Shown here one piece after another: positions 22,931 through 33,916 of a stretch of DNA of 64,000 bases. The notes under the pieces were generated by a model. The model saw nothing but the letters and a program-made list of their open reading frames with translations, was not told the DNA's origin and made no database searches. The translations under genes were made by a program, and so were the position numbers. Positions within the stretch are counted from its first letter, which is position 1. Each line of letters starts with the position of its first letter. Origin of the DNA: Xiphydria camelus (Eukaryota > Arthropoda > Insecta > Hymenoptera > Xiphydriidae); assembly GCA_963678675.1 (NCBI GenBank), contig OY783195.1:20416912-20480911 (forward strand), given 5' to 3'.

Positions 22931-23614
22931 TCAGTAAGTGGGCCTTCCACGGTATTGACGATAGCGATCGACAGTAACTGTCTGGCCAGGCTTCAGAAGT
23001 TCATAATGGAGTACGCCTTTCATATCCCACCATATACACAACTTGACTTCGTTACAGTGAAAATTGCGCTTTGGCGTCGATGTCGTCGGCTTGCCGGAGT
23101 CAACCCAATGACATCAGCGTTTCGGATTATCGAAATAAATCCACTTTTTATCGCCGGTCGCAATTTTCCACAAAAAAGACTTTCTTTGTTGCTTTTTGTA
23201 AAGATTCAAACATACGAGTATGTCAAGACGGCTAATTTTATTTGCTTGAGTCAAAGAGCGTGGTACCCACTTTGTTACTTTTCGAATCTTTTCCATTACT
23301 TCAAAGCGATAGGAAATAGTTTGTTGAGTTATTCCTAGCTATTTTGAAAGTTGTTTTTCCGTCTGGCAAAAATTTTCATCCAGCAACGCTTGCAGTTCCT
23401 GGTCGTCCACCTTTACAGGGCCCGCGGTACGTTTACGGTTACTAACATCAAAATCACCGTCTTTACATCTCTTATACCAATACTCACATGTACTTTTAGA
23501 TATAACGTCGTCCTCAAGAACAGAACAGATCGATTCACGTGCTTTCCTAACACTTTTTCCTGAATGGAATTCATAGCGAATACAGTGTCTGATAAAGAGC
23601 TTATCGGTCTGCAT
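22931..23614 (-). pseudogene. mariner transposase, N-terminal two thirds
   Basis: One unshifted minus-strand frame beginning MQTDKLFIRHCIRYEFHSGK, broken only by a TAG after EKQLSK and a TGA after FDNPKR. It shows the paired-type DNA-binding region (ESICSVLEDD..SKSTCEYWYKRCKDGDFD), LGITQQTISYRFEVM, WVPRSLTQANK, the first catalytic block TGDKKWIYFDNPKR (normally GDEKW), and [20 protein letters not shown]. It ends before the second and third catalytic Asp, so about 110 residues of the usual 345 are missing. It is a typical dead mariner copy of animal genomes. Its terminal repeats were not identified. Confidence 0.9.
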
Positions 23615-23981
23615 GTTTTATTCACAGAATTTAAGGGTTATATCTATGACTTCCTTATGTTTCGGTATTACATAATAAGTGTCACCGTATCATATGTGAG
23701 CGGTAACTTTGAATTACTTTTATGACACGGAATGGAAGTGTCCTAAAACTTATTTGTACACCTAATAATATGGAGACTTTTACGGTTTTATTCGGTACTT
23801 ATCTGCCGAATCAGCATCGCTGATTCTTCATTGACCGTCATTACACCAGAGGCGAAGAAGAGATGAAATTGAAGTAAGGTACATGTATAATACACTTTAT
23901 ATTCGACAGGTTAGTGTATAAATCAAAACCTGCGGTAGTATGAAAGAGGAAAAATATCGATAAAGAAAAAATAATAATGTA
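23615..23981. other. Unannotated stretch
   Basis: Probably includes the mariner 5' untranslated part, but no terminal repeat was recognised. Confidence 0.35.
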
Positions 23982-24910
23982 CCCAGGTAGCACACTAACG
24001 TCGAAATTACGTTTTTTGAAGGTCATTTCTGACGTCAGATGACGAACAATATGACGTCATTTTAACGTCGCAAAGACGGTCTAATTGCACATCCACACGA
24101 CGTCAGAAAAATCACGTCATAATGACGTTCTACCGTACGTTGTGATGACGTAAAAAATGACGGTTCTAAAAGGTTAGGTCTGGTGTATATCTTTTCATCG
24201 TGAGCGGTCACCCATCCAACTACTGTCCGCACTTTTTGCTGCTTAACTTCGTTGATCGGTCAGTGTCCTCGAGTCCTAATCTGCTACACGCTCCTGTGGT
24301 TAACAATATTATTACTATTGGTGTTCATATGAAGTTTGATGATTAAATGTATGTTACTTTTCCAGTCAATAAGAAAGAGCTTGAATAAATAAGATTTTAT
24401 AATTTATTATTCTTTTCTCAACATATTTCTAAATTTATGATTGTATCTTTTGATAAATATTCTTGCATAGATGCAAATTGATATTAATAAATAAATAACT
24501 CTATATGAATATTTATTCATCCTACATTAATTGATTGTCTTTCATTTACTTTAATAATCTGTGCTTTTTAATAAACAGTATAGTTTATAGCTTGCTCAAC
24601 ATACTCTGGAAACTCGAAATTAAATAATTTATTGATTTAATAATTGAACAAATTACAATTTTTGTCCATTTATTCACAAATAAATTTTCAATCCCTATAT
24701 ATGTATGAGACCGACATTTTTCTAAGTCTCGTTCGTCATTAAAAATGACGGAAAAGTTCCGTCAAAAAGACATTGAATGTTGACGTCCAAGGAACGTCGT
24801 AAATATGACGTCCCTGTGACGTTAATATTACGATAAGTGACGTCTGAAACCCTATACTGACTAAAAAATGACGTCTGAGACGTTATTCTAACATCAGTGT
24901 GCTACCTGGG
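23982..24910. mobile_element. TA-site element with TGACGT-rich subterminal arrays
   Basis: The ends are CCCAGGTAGCACACTAACG and the complement ending GTGTGCTACCTGGG at 24910, flanked by TA. Within about 170 bp of the left end and 150 bp of the right end lie at least nine TGACGT or close variants (for example near 24031, 24051, 24104, 24126, 24783, 24808, 24820, 24839, 24869), many as TGACGTCA-like palindromes. A 5S-derived sequence lies inside (24190-24305). Superfamily unknown. Confidence 0.7.
24190..24305 (-). repeat. 5S rRNA-derived SINE (SINE3-like) head
   Basis: The minus strand reads CGATCAACGAAGTTAAGCAG and TTGGATGGGTGACCGCTC, the 5S box A and box C internal promoter elements, with a degraded 5' part upstream. 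The middle differs from true 5S rRNA and the 3' end of 5S is absent, so it is a SINE relic, not a functional gene. It shares its downstream flank (GTATATCTTTT) with the copy split at 31297-34590. Confidence 0.75.
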
Positions 24911-25019
24911 TAGTTACCCCATTATTGTAATATAATTCTATTGTGTGTGTACCCCCTATTTTTCTGCCACGAATTTGATTCTTGATACTTAAGAAAAGTA
25001 AAATTCATTGATTGACCCA

Positions 25020-25250
25020 TCAATTCATCCCGTTCTCACATGGAACACTGAAAATAAAAAATAGAATGACCACAAAGATATTTGTCCTTCATATGCAATC
25101 AGAATGAGGTTAAAATGGTCAGTTAGAAAGTAACTTATCTGATGACAATTTTTCTAAAATACTGACGTCTCTTTTTCTGCTCTTTACGCATGACGTATAA
25201 GCCACCAGAGAAAAGTAACACTGCTTCTATTTATTACCTCGATTATTCAA
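25020..25250. repeat. Dispersed repeat, second copy at 61828-62050
   Basis: Shares AAAAAATAGAAT.ACCACAAA, GTCAGTTAG.AAGTAACTTA and ACCAGAGAAAA with the copy near 61828, same orientation, roughly 80 per cent similar by eye. Family unknown. Confidence 0.65.
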
Positions 25251-25883
25251 AAAAAAATAAAACGTGCGTGTAACGCCACGCGGTAGAACTGAAAATTCTA
25301 GACGCTTTTTAGTTGTGATGATTTATGTAAAGTAAAGATTGATTTAATTCGGCTAAATTAAATGATGGGGATTTATGAAAATACCAAATGATAAATTGTA
25401 AGATTATTTATGACGCTGGGCATTTTCCAAGTCCCGGATCTAGCGGGCAAAGGGATGACGCTAGGTATTTTCCGAGTTCGCTACGGAAAAGTCCTGGCGA
25501 CTTATCCCTGACAATAAAAGGAGTCAGGCTGCATCGAATGGTGAAGCGACCTTCTATACCAGGTGTTAGATTTTCGCGATCGACCATCTATTGAATTCGT
25601 CATTTCTCCCCTTTACAAAACTGATTTAATATTCTATGTTTAGTGGTATCTATTAGAATGGGTATTGCGGGAAGCGGTTCATTAGGACTCTTTCGGCAAT
25701 TAACCCTTCTGAGAAGAATGCGGGACTGCGAGCTCATTAACAGCTTAGAATTGCCGAAACATACCGCCCGTTTCGCCATTGCAACCTATGGTGGGAGAGA
25801 GATTAACTCTAGATTAGCGCTTTACTTAGATCGCGATGATAATAAATGGTGAGAACCGTTATAGACGTCCGCCTAGCGTGTGA
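25251..25883. other. Unannotated stretch with a short repeat related to 8720-8790
   Basis: About 25675-25735 (TTCATTAGGACTCTTTCGGC and following) resembles about 8722-8780 beside the LPPT-protein pseudogene, so it may be a decayed piece of that element family. The frames at 25388 and 25643 are not recognised. Confidence 0.4.
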
Positions 25884-25886
25884 CGG

Positions 25887-25889
<3 letters not shown>

Positions 25890-25971
<82 letters not shown>

Positions 25972-26000
25972 AGGGAGGGAGAGAGAGGGAGAGGGAGAGG

Positions 26001-26031
<31 letters not shown>

Positions 26032-26281
26032 AGAGAGAGAGAGAGGGAGAGAGAGGGAGAGGGAGGGAGAGGGAGGGAGAGGGAGGGAGAGGGAGGGAGA
26101 GGGAGGGAGAGGGAGGGAGAGGGAGGGAGAGGGAGGGAGAGGGAGGGAGAGGGAGGGAGAGGGAGGGAGAGGGAGGGAGAGGGAGGGAGAGGGAGGGAGA
26201 GGGAGGGAGAGGGAGGGAGAGGGAGGGAGAGGGAGGGAGAGAGGGAGAGGGAGAGGGAGAGGGAGAGGGAGAGGGAGAGAG
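25890..26281. repeat. GA and GGGAGA microsatellite, about 390 bp
   Basis: A (GA)n run (25890-25966) passes into mixed GGGA/GA and then a regular GGGAGA hexamer or dodecamer array to about 26240, ending in GGGAGA/GA. All six frames are open by chance because the repeat has no stop codons; the Arg-Glu and Ser-Leu polypeptides are artefacts. Confidence 0.97.
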
Positions 26282-26333
26282 ACACATTTCCGAACGCAAT
26301 GGATGTGGTGGTGGGCTCACAATAGACCCAAGG

Positions 26334-26893
26334 TACGAGGGTCAGTCAAATATAAACCGGACTTTTGTAAAAATAATTTATTTGATCAAAATATAATTAC
26401 AAAATAAGAGTATTGCTTTTCTACATAGTCCCCTTTAATGTTTACACATTTTTTCAACGCGTGGAGAGCTTTCAGATACCTTCCTCTTAAAAGATTGAGC
26501 TCTTATCAAGGCCCAGTTGCGCCCAAACTCCTCTACTTCCTAATCGCTCTAAAAATGGTGTCCACCTAGTGCTTCCTTCAGTGGCCCACTCATACACTTG
26601 AGTACGTGACAAAATGTTATCACCAAACTGTTGAGTCAGTTTAACAAAAATTTCACTGGGCTTAACATCCTCGTTTGTCAAAAACTTGATAATAACGCGT
26701 TGCGCAATCGTCGGTGTAACCTCTTGCTCAGGCATATCTGTACTGACAAGCCAAAATGGCGACGAGAGCGCGCACAACTGCGTCAATCCCCTCCCCACTT
26801 TCCTGGATGCAATAACCCTGCTCAGTTGCTAGCTCTGCTCAGTTCACCTGCTGCGAAAACAAAAATCCGGTTTATATTTGACTGCCCCTCGTA
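26334..26893. mobile_element. mariner-like deletion derivative
   Basis: The ends TACGAGGGTCAGTCAAATAT (26334) and the complement ending CCCCTCGTA (26893) are inverted about 30 bp and flanked by TA. Inside is a minus-strand transposase N terminus. Confidence 0.75.
26487..26735 (-). pseudogene. mariner-like transposase N-terminal fragment
   Basis: From Met at 26735 it reads MPEQEVTPTIAQRVIIKFLT, NEDVKPSEIFVKLTQQFGDN, and LSRTQVYEWATEGSTR. The xxVKPSEIxxxLxxQFGDxxLSRxQVxxW pattern is the DNA-binding head of a mariner-like transposase family common in insects. The catalytic domain is deleted. After about residue 65 the sequence is not recognised. Confidence 0.65.
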
Positions 26894-27137
26894 CATAAAT
26901 ACAGATATGCTCTTGCGCATCTTTCTCATGCCATGTGACATCACAATGGAATTACTTTCGAATATTCTATCATGACCGCTTACTTCTTTTTGCGTGTTTT
27001 ATGTCCAACTAAAGTAATATTAATAATAATAAAATCAGATCTTTCATCTATTATTTCATAGATTTATTTACATACGAGCAAAGTTAATTTACAAATATAA
27101 GACTTATGACTATTGTAAATGATAGATACAATTTTAA

Positions 27138-27660
27138 ATAAAAGTTCACAATGATATTTTTCTAATAACTACATAGTAGGTATAGTTCGTTTCATATTCA
27201 GACGGACTGGTTTATAACTCCTAAAAGTGTTGTTTTTATATACCTACTATTTATATACCTACTCCCTTAGAGGGGTAAATAAATAGAAATGTAAATGTTC
27301 GTTTGTCCATAATCTTAAATCTCGAAAGTGTTTCACCGATTGTTTTGAAATTTACATTTACATTTTTATTTATTTACCCCCGAAAGGGAGTAGGTATATA
27401 AATAGTAGGTATATAAAAACACGCGCGTATTCGAATGCAACATTATGTCAAAATTTCAAAACAATCGGTCAAGAACTTTCGGAGATTTAATATTATAGAC
27501 AAACGGACATTTATATTTTTATTTATTTATTTACCCCCTTATAAGGGAGTAGGTATATAAAAACAACATATTTAGGAGATATAAATCAGTCCGTCTGAAT
27601 TTGAAACGAACTATACCTACCATATAGTTATTAGAAAAATGTCATTGCAAACTTTTACTT
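27138..27660. mobile_element. Fold-back element with repeated GGGAGTAGGTATATA motif
   Basis: Arms of about 110 bp (27138-27255 and 27550-27660) are inverted, sharing AGTTCGTTTCA and TCAGACGGACTG or complements. The middle has three copies of GGGTAAATAAATA or its complement next to GGGAGTAGGTATATA. Confidence 0.65.
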
Positions 27661-27716
27661 AACACGTTCCCTGCCAGGCCATTTTTATAAAGACTCCGTT
27701 CACGCCGCGTTCAATC
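27659..27716. repeat. Solo end of the TTAA/THAP-YqaJ element family
   Basis: TTAACACGTTCCCTGCCAGG followed by a TTTCCGTTCACGCCGCG-like stretch matches one end of the 43589-45578 element. No partner end was found nearby. Confidence 0.6.
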
Positions 27717-27719
27717 ATC

Positions 27720-28008
27720 ATTTCGAAAATGTATTGTAACGTAATTGTGACCTTTAATAAATAAATTGACAACTTACTTCTAGCAGATTCTTTCTCGATT
27801 TGCGCAAAAACTACTCACCGAAAGGTATCAAAATTTCGTGTTGTTGTAAAGCATTTTTAAAGAGCTTTCCAACGCTGTGTCACACATGGGGGGTTGCTAT
27901 TTAAGATTACAAAGTTGGGGGGGCTACCCCTGAGGGGGTTGGAAGCGGTGCGTCTCCCATTATGTCATTTTAATTCCCCCTCTCCACTGCCGAAACCGTA
28001 TTTTTTAA
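27720..28008. mobile_element. Mariner-type MITE family A, partial copy (one arm)
   Basis: Matches the right arm of the 8808-9682 element, for example TCTTTCTCGATTTGCGC, AAAGAGCTTTCCAACGCTGT and CCCCCTCTCCACTGCCGAAA, but the terminal CACCCTGTA is missing. Confidence 0.75.
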
Positions 28009-28374
28009 AACTTTTTTCTTGAAATAAAAAATAGCGTATTTTCAGGAGGCGAAAAATAGTGGTTATTTTCGTTTCTGCTGGTACTGGTAATACCGCATAT
28101 TTTTTTCCCAGAAAATACGTTCAAAAAGAAAACCTTTTTGTATTTGAAGTTTTTTGAAATTATCATTTCCTCTATTCGAAAATTAGCCCTGAAGGTCACA
28201 TTTTTCAATATTGTCGAGAGATATCCCGTTTAGACAAAGGCAATTTAAAAAAATCCACTTGGGAGTATGTTTAGAACCCAAAAACCTTTAAGAAAAAAAA
28301 TATATGAAGTAAATTCCCGACCCCATGGGTTTCGCTTTGTCGTTTTTTTATGAAATACCCCATATACAGGGTGA
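28009..28374. other. Unannotated stretch with a small inverted repeat
   Basis: CGTATTTTC around 28035 pairs with GAAAATACG around 28112; nothing coding. Confidence 0.4.
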
Positions 28375-29243
28375 CATTTTGAAAACTTGCCACCCCAATA
28401 ACTCAGAAAGTTACAGAGATTTTCTAAAAAAAATACGGTTTGGCAGTGGAGAGGGGGAATTAAAATGACATAATCGGAGACGCACCGCCTCCAGCCCCCT
28501 TAGAGGTAGCCCCCCCCCCCAACTTTATAATCTTAAATAGCAATCCCCCATGTGTGATACAGCGTTGGAAAGCTCTTTAAAAATGCTTTACAACAACACC
28601 AAATTTTGGCACCTTTCGATGAGTAGTTTTTGCGCAAATCGAGAAAGAATCTGCTAGAAGTAAGTTGTCAATTTATTTATTAAAGGTCAATTACGTTACA
28701 ATACATTTTCGAAATGATTTCCATTGATTTTTCGAACTTTTTCAAATGTTGTTCTTGAAATTTTGCGACATTCTTGCGTAATTCTCTGTTTCAGTTGGTT
28801 AATGCTTGCTGGTTGAGTTTGAAAAACAACAGATTTCAGATATGTCCCCATAAGAAGAAATCGCAGGGAGTAAGATCAGGTGATGGAAATCACTTCGAAA
28901 ATTTATTATAACGTAATTGACCTTTAATAAATGAATTGACAAAACTTACTTCTAGCAGTTTCTTTCTCGATTTGCGCGAAAACTACTCATTGAAAAGTAC
29001 TAAAATTTGGAGTTGTTGTAAAGCATTTTTAAAGAGCTTTCCAACGCTGTATCAGACATGGGGGGTTGCTATTTCAGATTACAAAGTTGGGGGGGCTACC
29101 CCTAAGGGGGTTGGAGTGGGTGCGTCTCCGATTATGTCATTTTGCTTCCCCCTCTCCACTGCCGAAACCGTATTTTTTGTTTAGAAAATCTCTGTAACTT
29201 TCTGAGATATTGGGGTGGCAATTTTTCAAAATGTCACCCTGTA
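28375..29243. mobile_element. Mariner-type MITE family A, copy 2
   Basis: Starts TACAGGGTGACATTTTG, ends CACCCTGTA, about 330-bp arms. The core (28718-28890) holds the same transposase third-Asp block on the minus strand. It abuts the next element through a shared TA. Confidence 0.8.
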
Positions 29244-29645
29244 TACAGGGTGATTCGAAATGGGCGCACTTCCTCTCGTAGAGAGATTCTTCGCAAACAA
29301 CTGAACCGAAAGTTCCTGTACAAAATTGTTGTGCTCCGCCTAGTTTACAAGATAATCCAGTTCGAAAATATCCAATCCAAAGTCAGATTCAAGGGACAAG
29401 ATTTTAGACGGCAGCGAAACTCGCAGTAGTTATTCCAGCGTACCTCCTCTGCAGCCTAGAATTTTGAAATCAATCATCGGAGCGGCGGAAGGCACCCTAA
29501 TATTCGAAAAGCACCACCTGAGTCGTAAAAAAATTCACCAAATTTGTGCGGAGCACAAAAATTTTGTACAGGAACTTTCGGTTCAGTTTTTTGCGAAGAA
29601 TCTCTCTACGAGAGGAAGTGCGCCCATTTCGAATCACCCTGTATA
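29242..29645. mobile_element. 404-bp TA-site hairpin MITE (TACAGGGTGATTCGAAA ends)
   Basis: Arms of about 105 bp (29242-29350 and 29540-29645) are inverted with few mismatches, sharing ATGGGCGCACTTCCTCTCGT and CAGGAACTTTCGGTTCAGT or complements. No coding. Confidence 0.8.
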
Positions 29646-29652
29646 GATAATT

Positions 29653-29910
29653 GAAGGGCTTATTAGAAAAACGTGACAAGCCACACTCTGTTAATAAATA
29701 AACAGTTTACTTTGTAGTAGTCCCCTGCATTTTCTTTTAATATTTGATTGTAGACGTTAATACATATATGAACTAGAATACATCTGTTAAGAACACTGAG
29801 GGTTTATATTAATCACAAATATGCATTTTACAGACTTTTTTGGAACTTCAAAGTTCGTCTTCTCAATAAAACGGTTTTGTGGCTTGTCACGTTTTTCCAA
29901 TAAGCCCTTC
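29653..29910. mobile_element. 258-bp MITE (GAAGGGCTTATT ends)
   Basis: Inverted ends of 33 bp: GAAGGGCTTATTAGAAAAAC continuing through GTGACAAGCCACA, mirrored to 29910. Non-coding. Confidence 0.75.
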
Positions 29911-30806
29911 ATATATTCGACTATAAAGCGGAATCTGATTTTTTTTCGGTAATGCTACCTTGCAACATAAAATGTTCGTTTATTTGCTGTTTGGCGGTTT
30001 ATTTTCGATTGCATCAATCCATTAAGGTCTATGATATAAACCCTATCCAACCAGTCTAGTTATCTAGTAACTAGATAGTTGACTTATTCTAGTACCTAGA
30101 CGATTAAAATATTTAGTAATGAAATAGTTCGAGCGTTACAAGCCTTGTTAGGAAGTATCCAGTTTTACTAAAAAATTACCATCTAGAATCGTGGGAAATT
30201 AGATAGTACCTTTCTGAGCGCCCGGCTCAAAGTTTCTACACGGGAAAAGTATGGAAATTCCGTTGATAATTTTGTATGACCTCTGGCATTAATGGATGAA
30301 TGTTTTATAACGCTGAAGCATGCTACGAAGAGACTACGTCAGTAGAAGTTTACACTTTATTTCTTAAGTACTCTTACTGATTTTTTCATTCACTTTCTAT
30401 TTACTTATTCATTTTTATTTTTATTTAAATTTTGACTAATTTTTCTTTATATTATTATTAGATTCATACTTTTAAAGCTAAAAACAGAAAAGATCCAAAC
30501 ATTTTATAATACAGAAATATAAAGGAGGCGATATATTCGTTGTAGAATTTTGGTTCGCCATTTTTAATTTTACCATTTCATTATGAAAGTCGCACATAGA
30601 TCACTTTAGTAATACTTGTTGAGAAGCTTATTCGATTTTTTCCCTGCCTTTTTTTTCGGGAACCTCAAGCTCTACATTGCTTGCTGCCGAAAAGGTTAAT
30701 TCGTGCAATAAAATATACATCAATGATTACAAACCCCTTAAAATATACAAGTTATAATTCGTCGTAAAAAATATATACTTTTTTAATCTTCCTGAAATTT
30801 ATACAT
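29911..30806. other. Unannotated A+T-rich stretch
   Basis: No gene or repeat recognised. Confidence 0.4.
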
Positions 30807-31297
30807 GCAAGGTGTCAATTTAGCCAGGGAGCTTAGATGTGTGGCCAACATCGTTCGATGCAAGCCATAATCGAACCGTTATTCGATCGAGGGCTATCAC
30901 GTTATACCATATTTAGAAGTACCTACTGATCCGCTATTGATTGACGTCAGGAACAGTAAAGGTGGGAAGAATGGTGGAAGCTATACACAAGCATGTCCGT
31001 CGCGACTAGTACCACCGAATAGGTAGCAGACAACGCACGGTATTTTTTGGCTTTATCCGAGGGCTGTCGCGGCAAGCGCGGCCGTAATATCGGCGACGCT
31101 AGTCGCGACGGACTTACTTGTGTGCAGGCTGCACCGTTTTTTACCACCTTCACCGATCCTGACGTTAGCGATTAGTGTATCGGAACCCCTAAATGTGGCA
31201 TGGTGCGACGGCCCTCAATCAAATAGCAAATCGAAATAGGCTAGCGTCAGGCAGTGCAGGCCACACACCCAGGCTACTGGCTAAATTGACACTGTAT
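30807..31297. mobile_element. TIR element (GTGTCAATTTAGCCAG ends) with inner hairpin
   Basis: The ends GGTGTCAATTTAGCCAGGG and the complement of CAGTGTCAATTTAGCCAGT are inverted, with GTGTGTGGCC further in. An inner pair uses CGTCGCGACTAG and CTAGTCGCGACG (about 30997 and 31100). Confidence 0.65.
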
Positions 31298-31349
31298 ATC
31301 TCTTTATCTTACGCGGTCACCCATCCAAGTCTTGTCCACGCCGTTTAAT
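31297..31349 (-). repeat. 5S-derived SINE, 3' half (box C side)
   Basis: GCGGTCACCCATCCAAGT is the complement of the 5S box C; the sequence then runs to the insertion of the 3.1 kb long-TIR element at 31350. The other half is at 34486-34565. Confidence 0.7.
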
Positions 31350-31730
31350 CCAGGCGTCAGGGGTTTTATTGACCGAAAAATTCTTGCCCGAGATTTTTTT
31401 TTCTATCGCTTCTTTTCATGTTTAAGTAGACAAATATAAAAAATGGGCACCAAAATTCGGTCGGCAACATATTGTTTAAACAACTGAAAGGGTAGATTTT
31501 AGTGTTTTTTGCACATATCTCCGAAAATATTCATTCTACGAAAAAATGGTAGGGAACTAAATTGTTAGACACTAAATTCTGCACAAAAAAGTATTTATAT
31601 TTTCTTCAATCGGAGCAATAGTTTTAAAAATATAACCCTGCGAAAGAAGCAAGCGGCGCTCGAATTCTTGCATCACGCCAGTGGAGGAGAGTGTTTCGAT
31701 CGGATGAGTATCTGGCAACACTGCATCTTA

Positions 31731-33319
31731 AGGTACGTACAAACCGGGCAACAAAGTGTTGGCAACATGTTGGCAACACGTCGATATCGGTGTTGGCAAC
31801 ATGTTGGCAACTCGTCGGTGGATACTCGTCGACAGCGTAGCAGTACAGACCAGCCAACAAATGTTGGCAACATGTTGGCAACACGTTCATCCCCACGTGT
31901 CTCCCGTCGACTAGCAACAGCGGGCGGCATGACATCAAAGAGAATGGTCGCCTGTTGCTGGTATCCGTGTTTCCCATTTCAAATGGGAAAAGTTGACAAT
32001 ATCCTCGCAACATCCACGCAAAAGGGACGGAATTTCAGAAAGTCGATTCATACCTCTTTTAATACTTTTAATAGCACATCGATCATAAATAACTCTCCGC
32101 GACTATAATATAATTTTTATTGGATTCCTCGCCTGCTCAGCTACTCCCGCCGTCGCCGCCGCTACGCAAATTTCTTGACAGGATCGTCGCCGCGGCGACG
32201 GTAAATTTTCCAACCCACGCACGAAAGTGGTTAATCGCGTCATCGGCACGGTATGTCAAAATACTGACTGGATCAAATCCTTTCCTTCTCCTTTTTTATT
32301 ATTATATATTATTATATAAAATAGTTTTTTTAAATGCGTGGATAAAACCGTGTCGCCGAAAACCCCGGCGACCTTGGAACCCGATGCGCGGAGCCAGGTA
32401 CTTACCCCCCGGGGGTTGGGGAGCAAAGCTAGTACATACAAATAAATATACTACCGCCCACTTGACACGGCCCGGCAGGGACCACATGTGGCAGGGACCG
32501 TCGCGGACAGGGTTCAACGCTTCCGATCCTTTCCGTCAAACGACGGGACAGTCATAAAGACTAGAGTCTGTTTTCCGTCGCACACCCTTTCCGGAAAAGG
32601 TTAATTAACGGACGAATCGAAATAAGCCGTTTCCCGCAATATCTATTCTAATAAACAATGTTCCGTCTTTACGCGACGGAGTACGCGCCAAATTAATCTT
32701 GCGTGGTGGGTTTAGGATAAATAAAATTATACCAATTGGTAAGGGAAGACAAACAATGCATTAACTTTATTTGCGAGCTGTTCCGGTCGCTCGCAAGTTT
32801 TCAAACTAACTGGTCGCTCTTCGACCCTGTGGTAATGAGGAACTTTCCCGGATCTAATTTATGGCTTTAACGGCCCGGGGAGTGTCGAATTTCTCCCTCA
32901 CGCCGGTCTACGGACGAAATGCGAAGAGCATTTGAGCGAATATACGACAGACAATTTATTAATAATTTATTAATCCATAGTGGTCACACGGGGTCCAATG
33001 GACCCCATGCTAATAAAATATACATTTTTCTCATGAAAACAGTTTTTTCACTTTATTTTATACGTTCAAAACCGACCTATTTGATTGTACGAGTTTCATG
33101 AAAATTAATATCTTGAAACTGTAAAATAAATATACTTTTGTCAAAGCTCGTTGTAATACTGTATCCAGATACGAGTTGATGTTGGCAACATCTATGTTGC
33201 CAACTTGTTCCGCCTGTTGCCAACCTGTTGCCAACCTGTTGCCAACGTGTTGCCAACATGTTACCAACATATGTTGCCAACATGTTGCCAACACTTTGTT
33301 GGCCGGTTTGTACGTACCT
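31731..33319. mobile_element. TTA-flanked (PIF/Harbinger-like) element with TGTTGGCAACA arrays
   Basis: Inverted ends AGGTACGTACAAACCGG at 31731 and its complement to 33319, flanked by TTA on each side, which fits a PIF/Harbinger 3-bp duplication. The subterminal 150 bp on each side hold many TGTTGGCAACA or TGTTGCCAAC units (about seven on the left, nine on the right). The interior is G+C-rich (for example a CGCCGCCGC stretch near 32140) and has no recognised transposase. The open frames across the arrays are products of the repeat. Confidence 0.75.
32969..33010. repeat. TTAA end with GGGGTCCAATGGACCCC palindrome
   Basis: TTAATCCATAGTGGTCACAC followed by the perfect GGGGTCC-AAT-GGACCCC palindrome has the layout of the TTAA element ends seen elsewhere. 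No opposite end was found. Confidence 0.45.
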
Positions 33320-33554
33320 TTACGCGTCGGAGCAGTACAAGAGAATACATTGATTGTTTAGAATTAAAGTCGAAAAATAATCACCAAACAATATTTATTG
33401 TGAACAAAATTACAACAATGTCGAAATCATTGAAATATATGACGTACAGATGTCATAGAACAGATTCTGGGAAGAAATTATAACTGAAAGAAATGAAGTT
33501 AAATATGAAAATTGTTATTTATTCAAATTTGTATTACATAAATTATTCTCTCTA

Positions 33555-33758
33555 TTAAATCAATCTCCGATTTTTACGTTTTGGACCATCATGAAGGTAA
33601 TGTGGCGTTGGTAGTTCGTCATCTTCACTGTCTCCATTTTCATTCTCAATTCCCTCAGTGTCTCCAGTTTCTTGAGATTCTTCTGCCTCTTCATTCTCCT
33701 TATCTGATAGTTCAACTGTCAGAAAATTGGTATAATAATTGGGCCGTTGGTATAACAA
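33555..33758 (-). pseudogene. Acidic-tail remnant of the long-TIR element protein
   Basis: The frame contains DKENEEAEESQETGDTEGIE and NENGDSEDDELPTPHYL, ending HDGPKRKNRRLI. It lies downstream, on the same strand, of the LPxT/AAxQH fragment at 33917-34111, in the same relative position as the acidic tail of the 8057-8701 pseudogene. The cysteine-rich part between is not recognised. The assignment comes from position and composition only. Confidence 0.4.
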
Positions 33759-33916
33759 TTCGAATAACTGTCCCTTTTTTGATGGGTTGGTAGAAACTCG
33801 AGCCTTCCCGACTGGCTTTATCCCAATTTATTTTAGTTTTAATAGATTCTGTAGTTGTTAAATGCATTGAAAACTAAAATCGAATGATTTTTCTACATAT
33901 AAAATTGTATTATGCA

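Noticed and set aside
24190..24305. A functional 5S rRNA gene
   Set aside because: Only the internal promoter boxes are conserved; the 3' third of 5S is missing and the 5' part is degraded, which fits a SINE head.
25809..26407. Four long overlapping reading frames (Arg-Glu-Gly or Ser-Leu-Pro rich)
   Set aside because: They are translations of the GA/GGGAGA microsatellite, open in all frames only because the repeat has no stop codons.
31624..32108. Open frames of 85-146 residues on both strands
   Set aside because: They run across the TGTTGGCAACA arrays and the G+C-rich interior of a transposon; no protein family is recognisable and both strands are open at once.
32120..32557. 145-residue frame on + strand
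   Set aside because: Spans G+C-rich transposon interior with a (CCG)n-like stretch; no recognisable domain.
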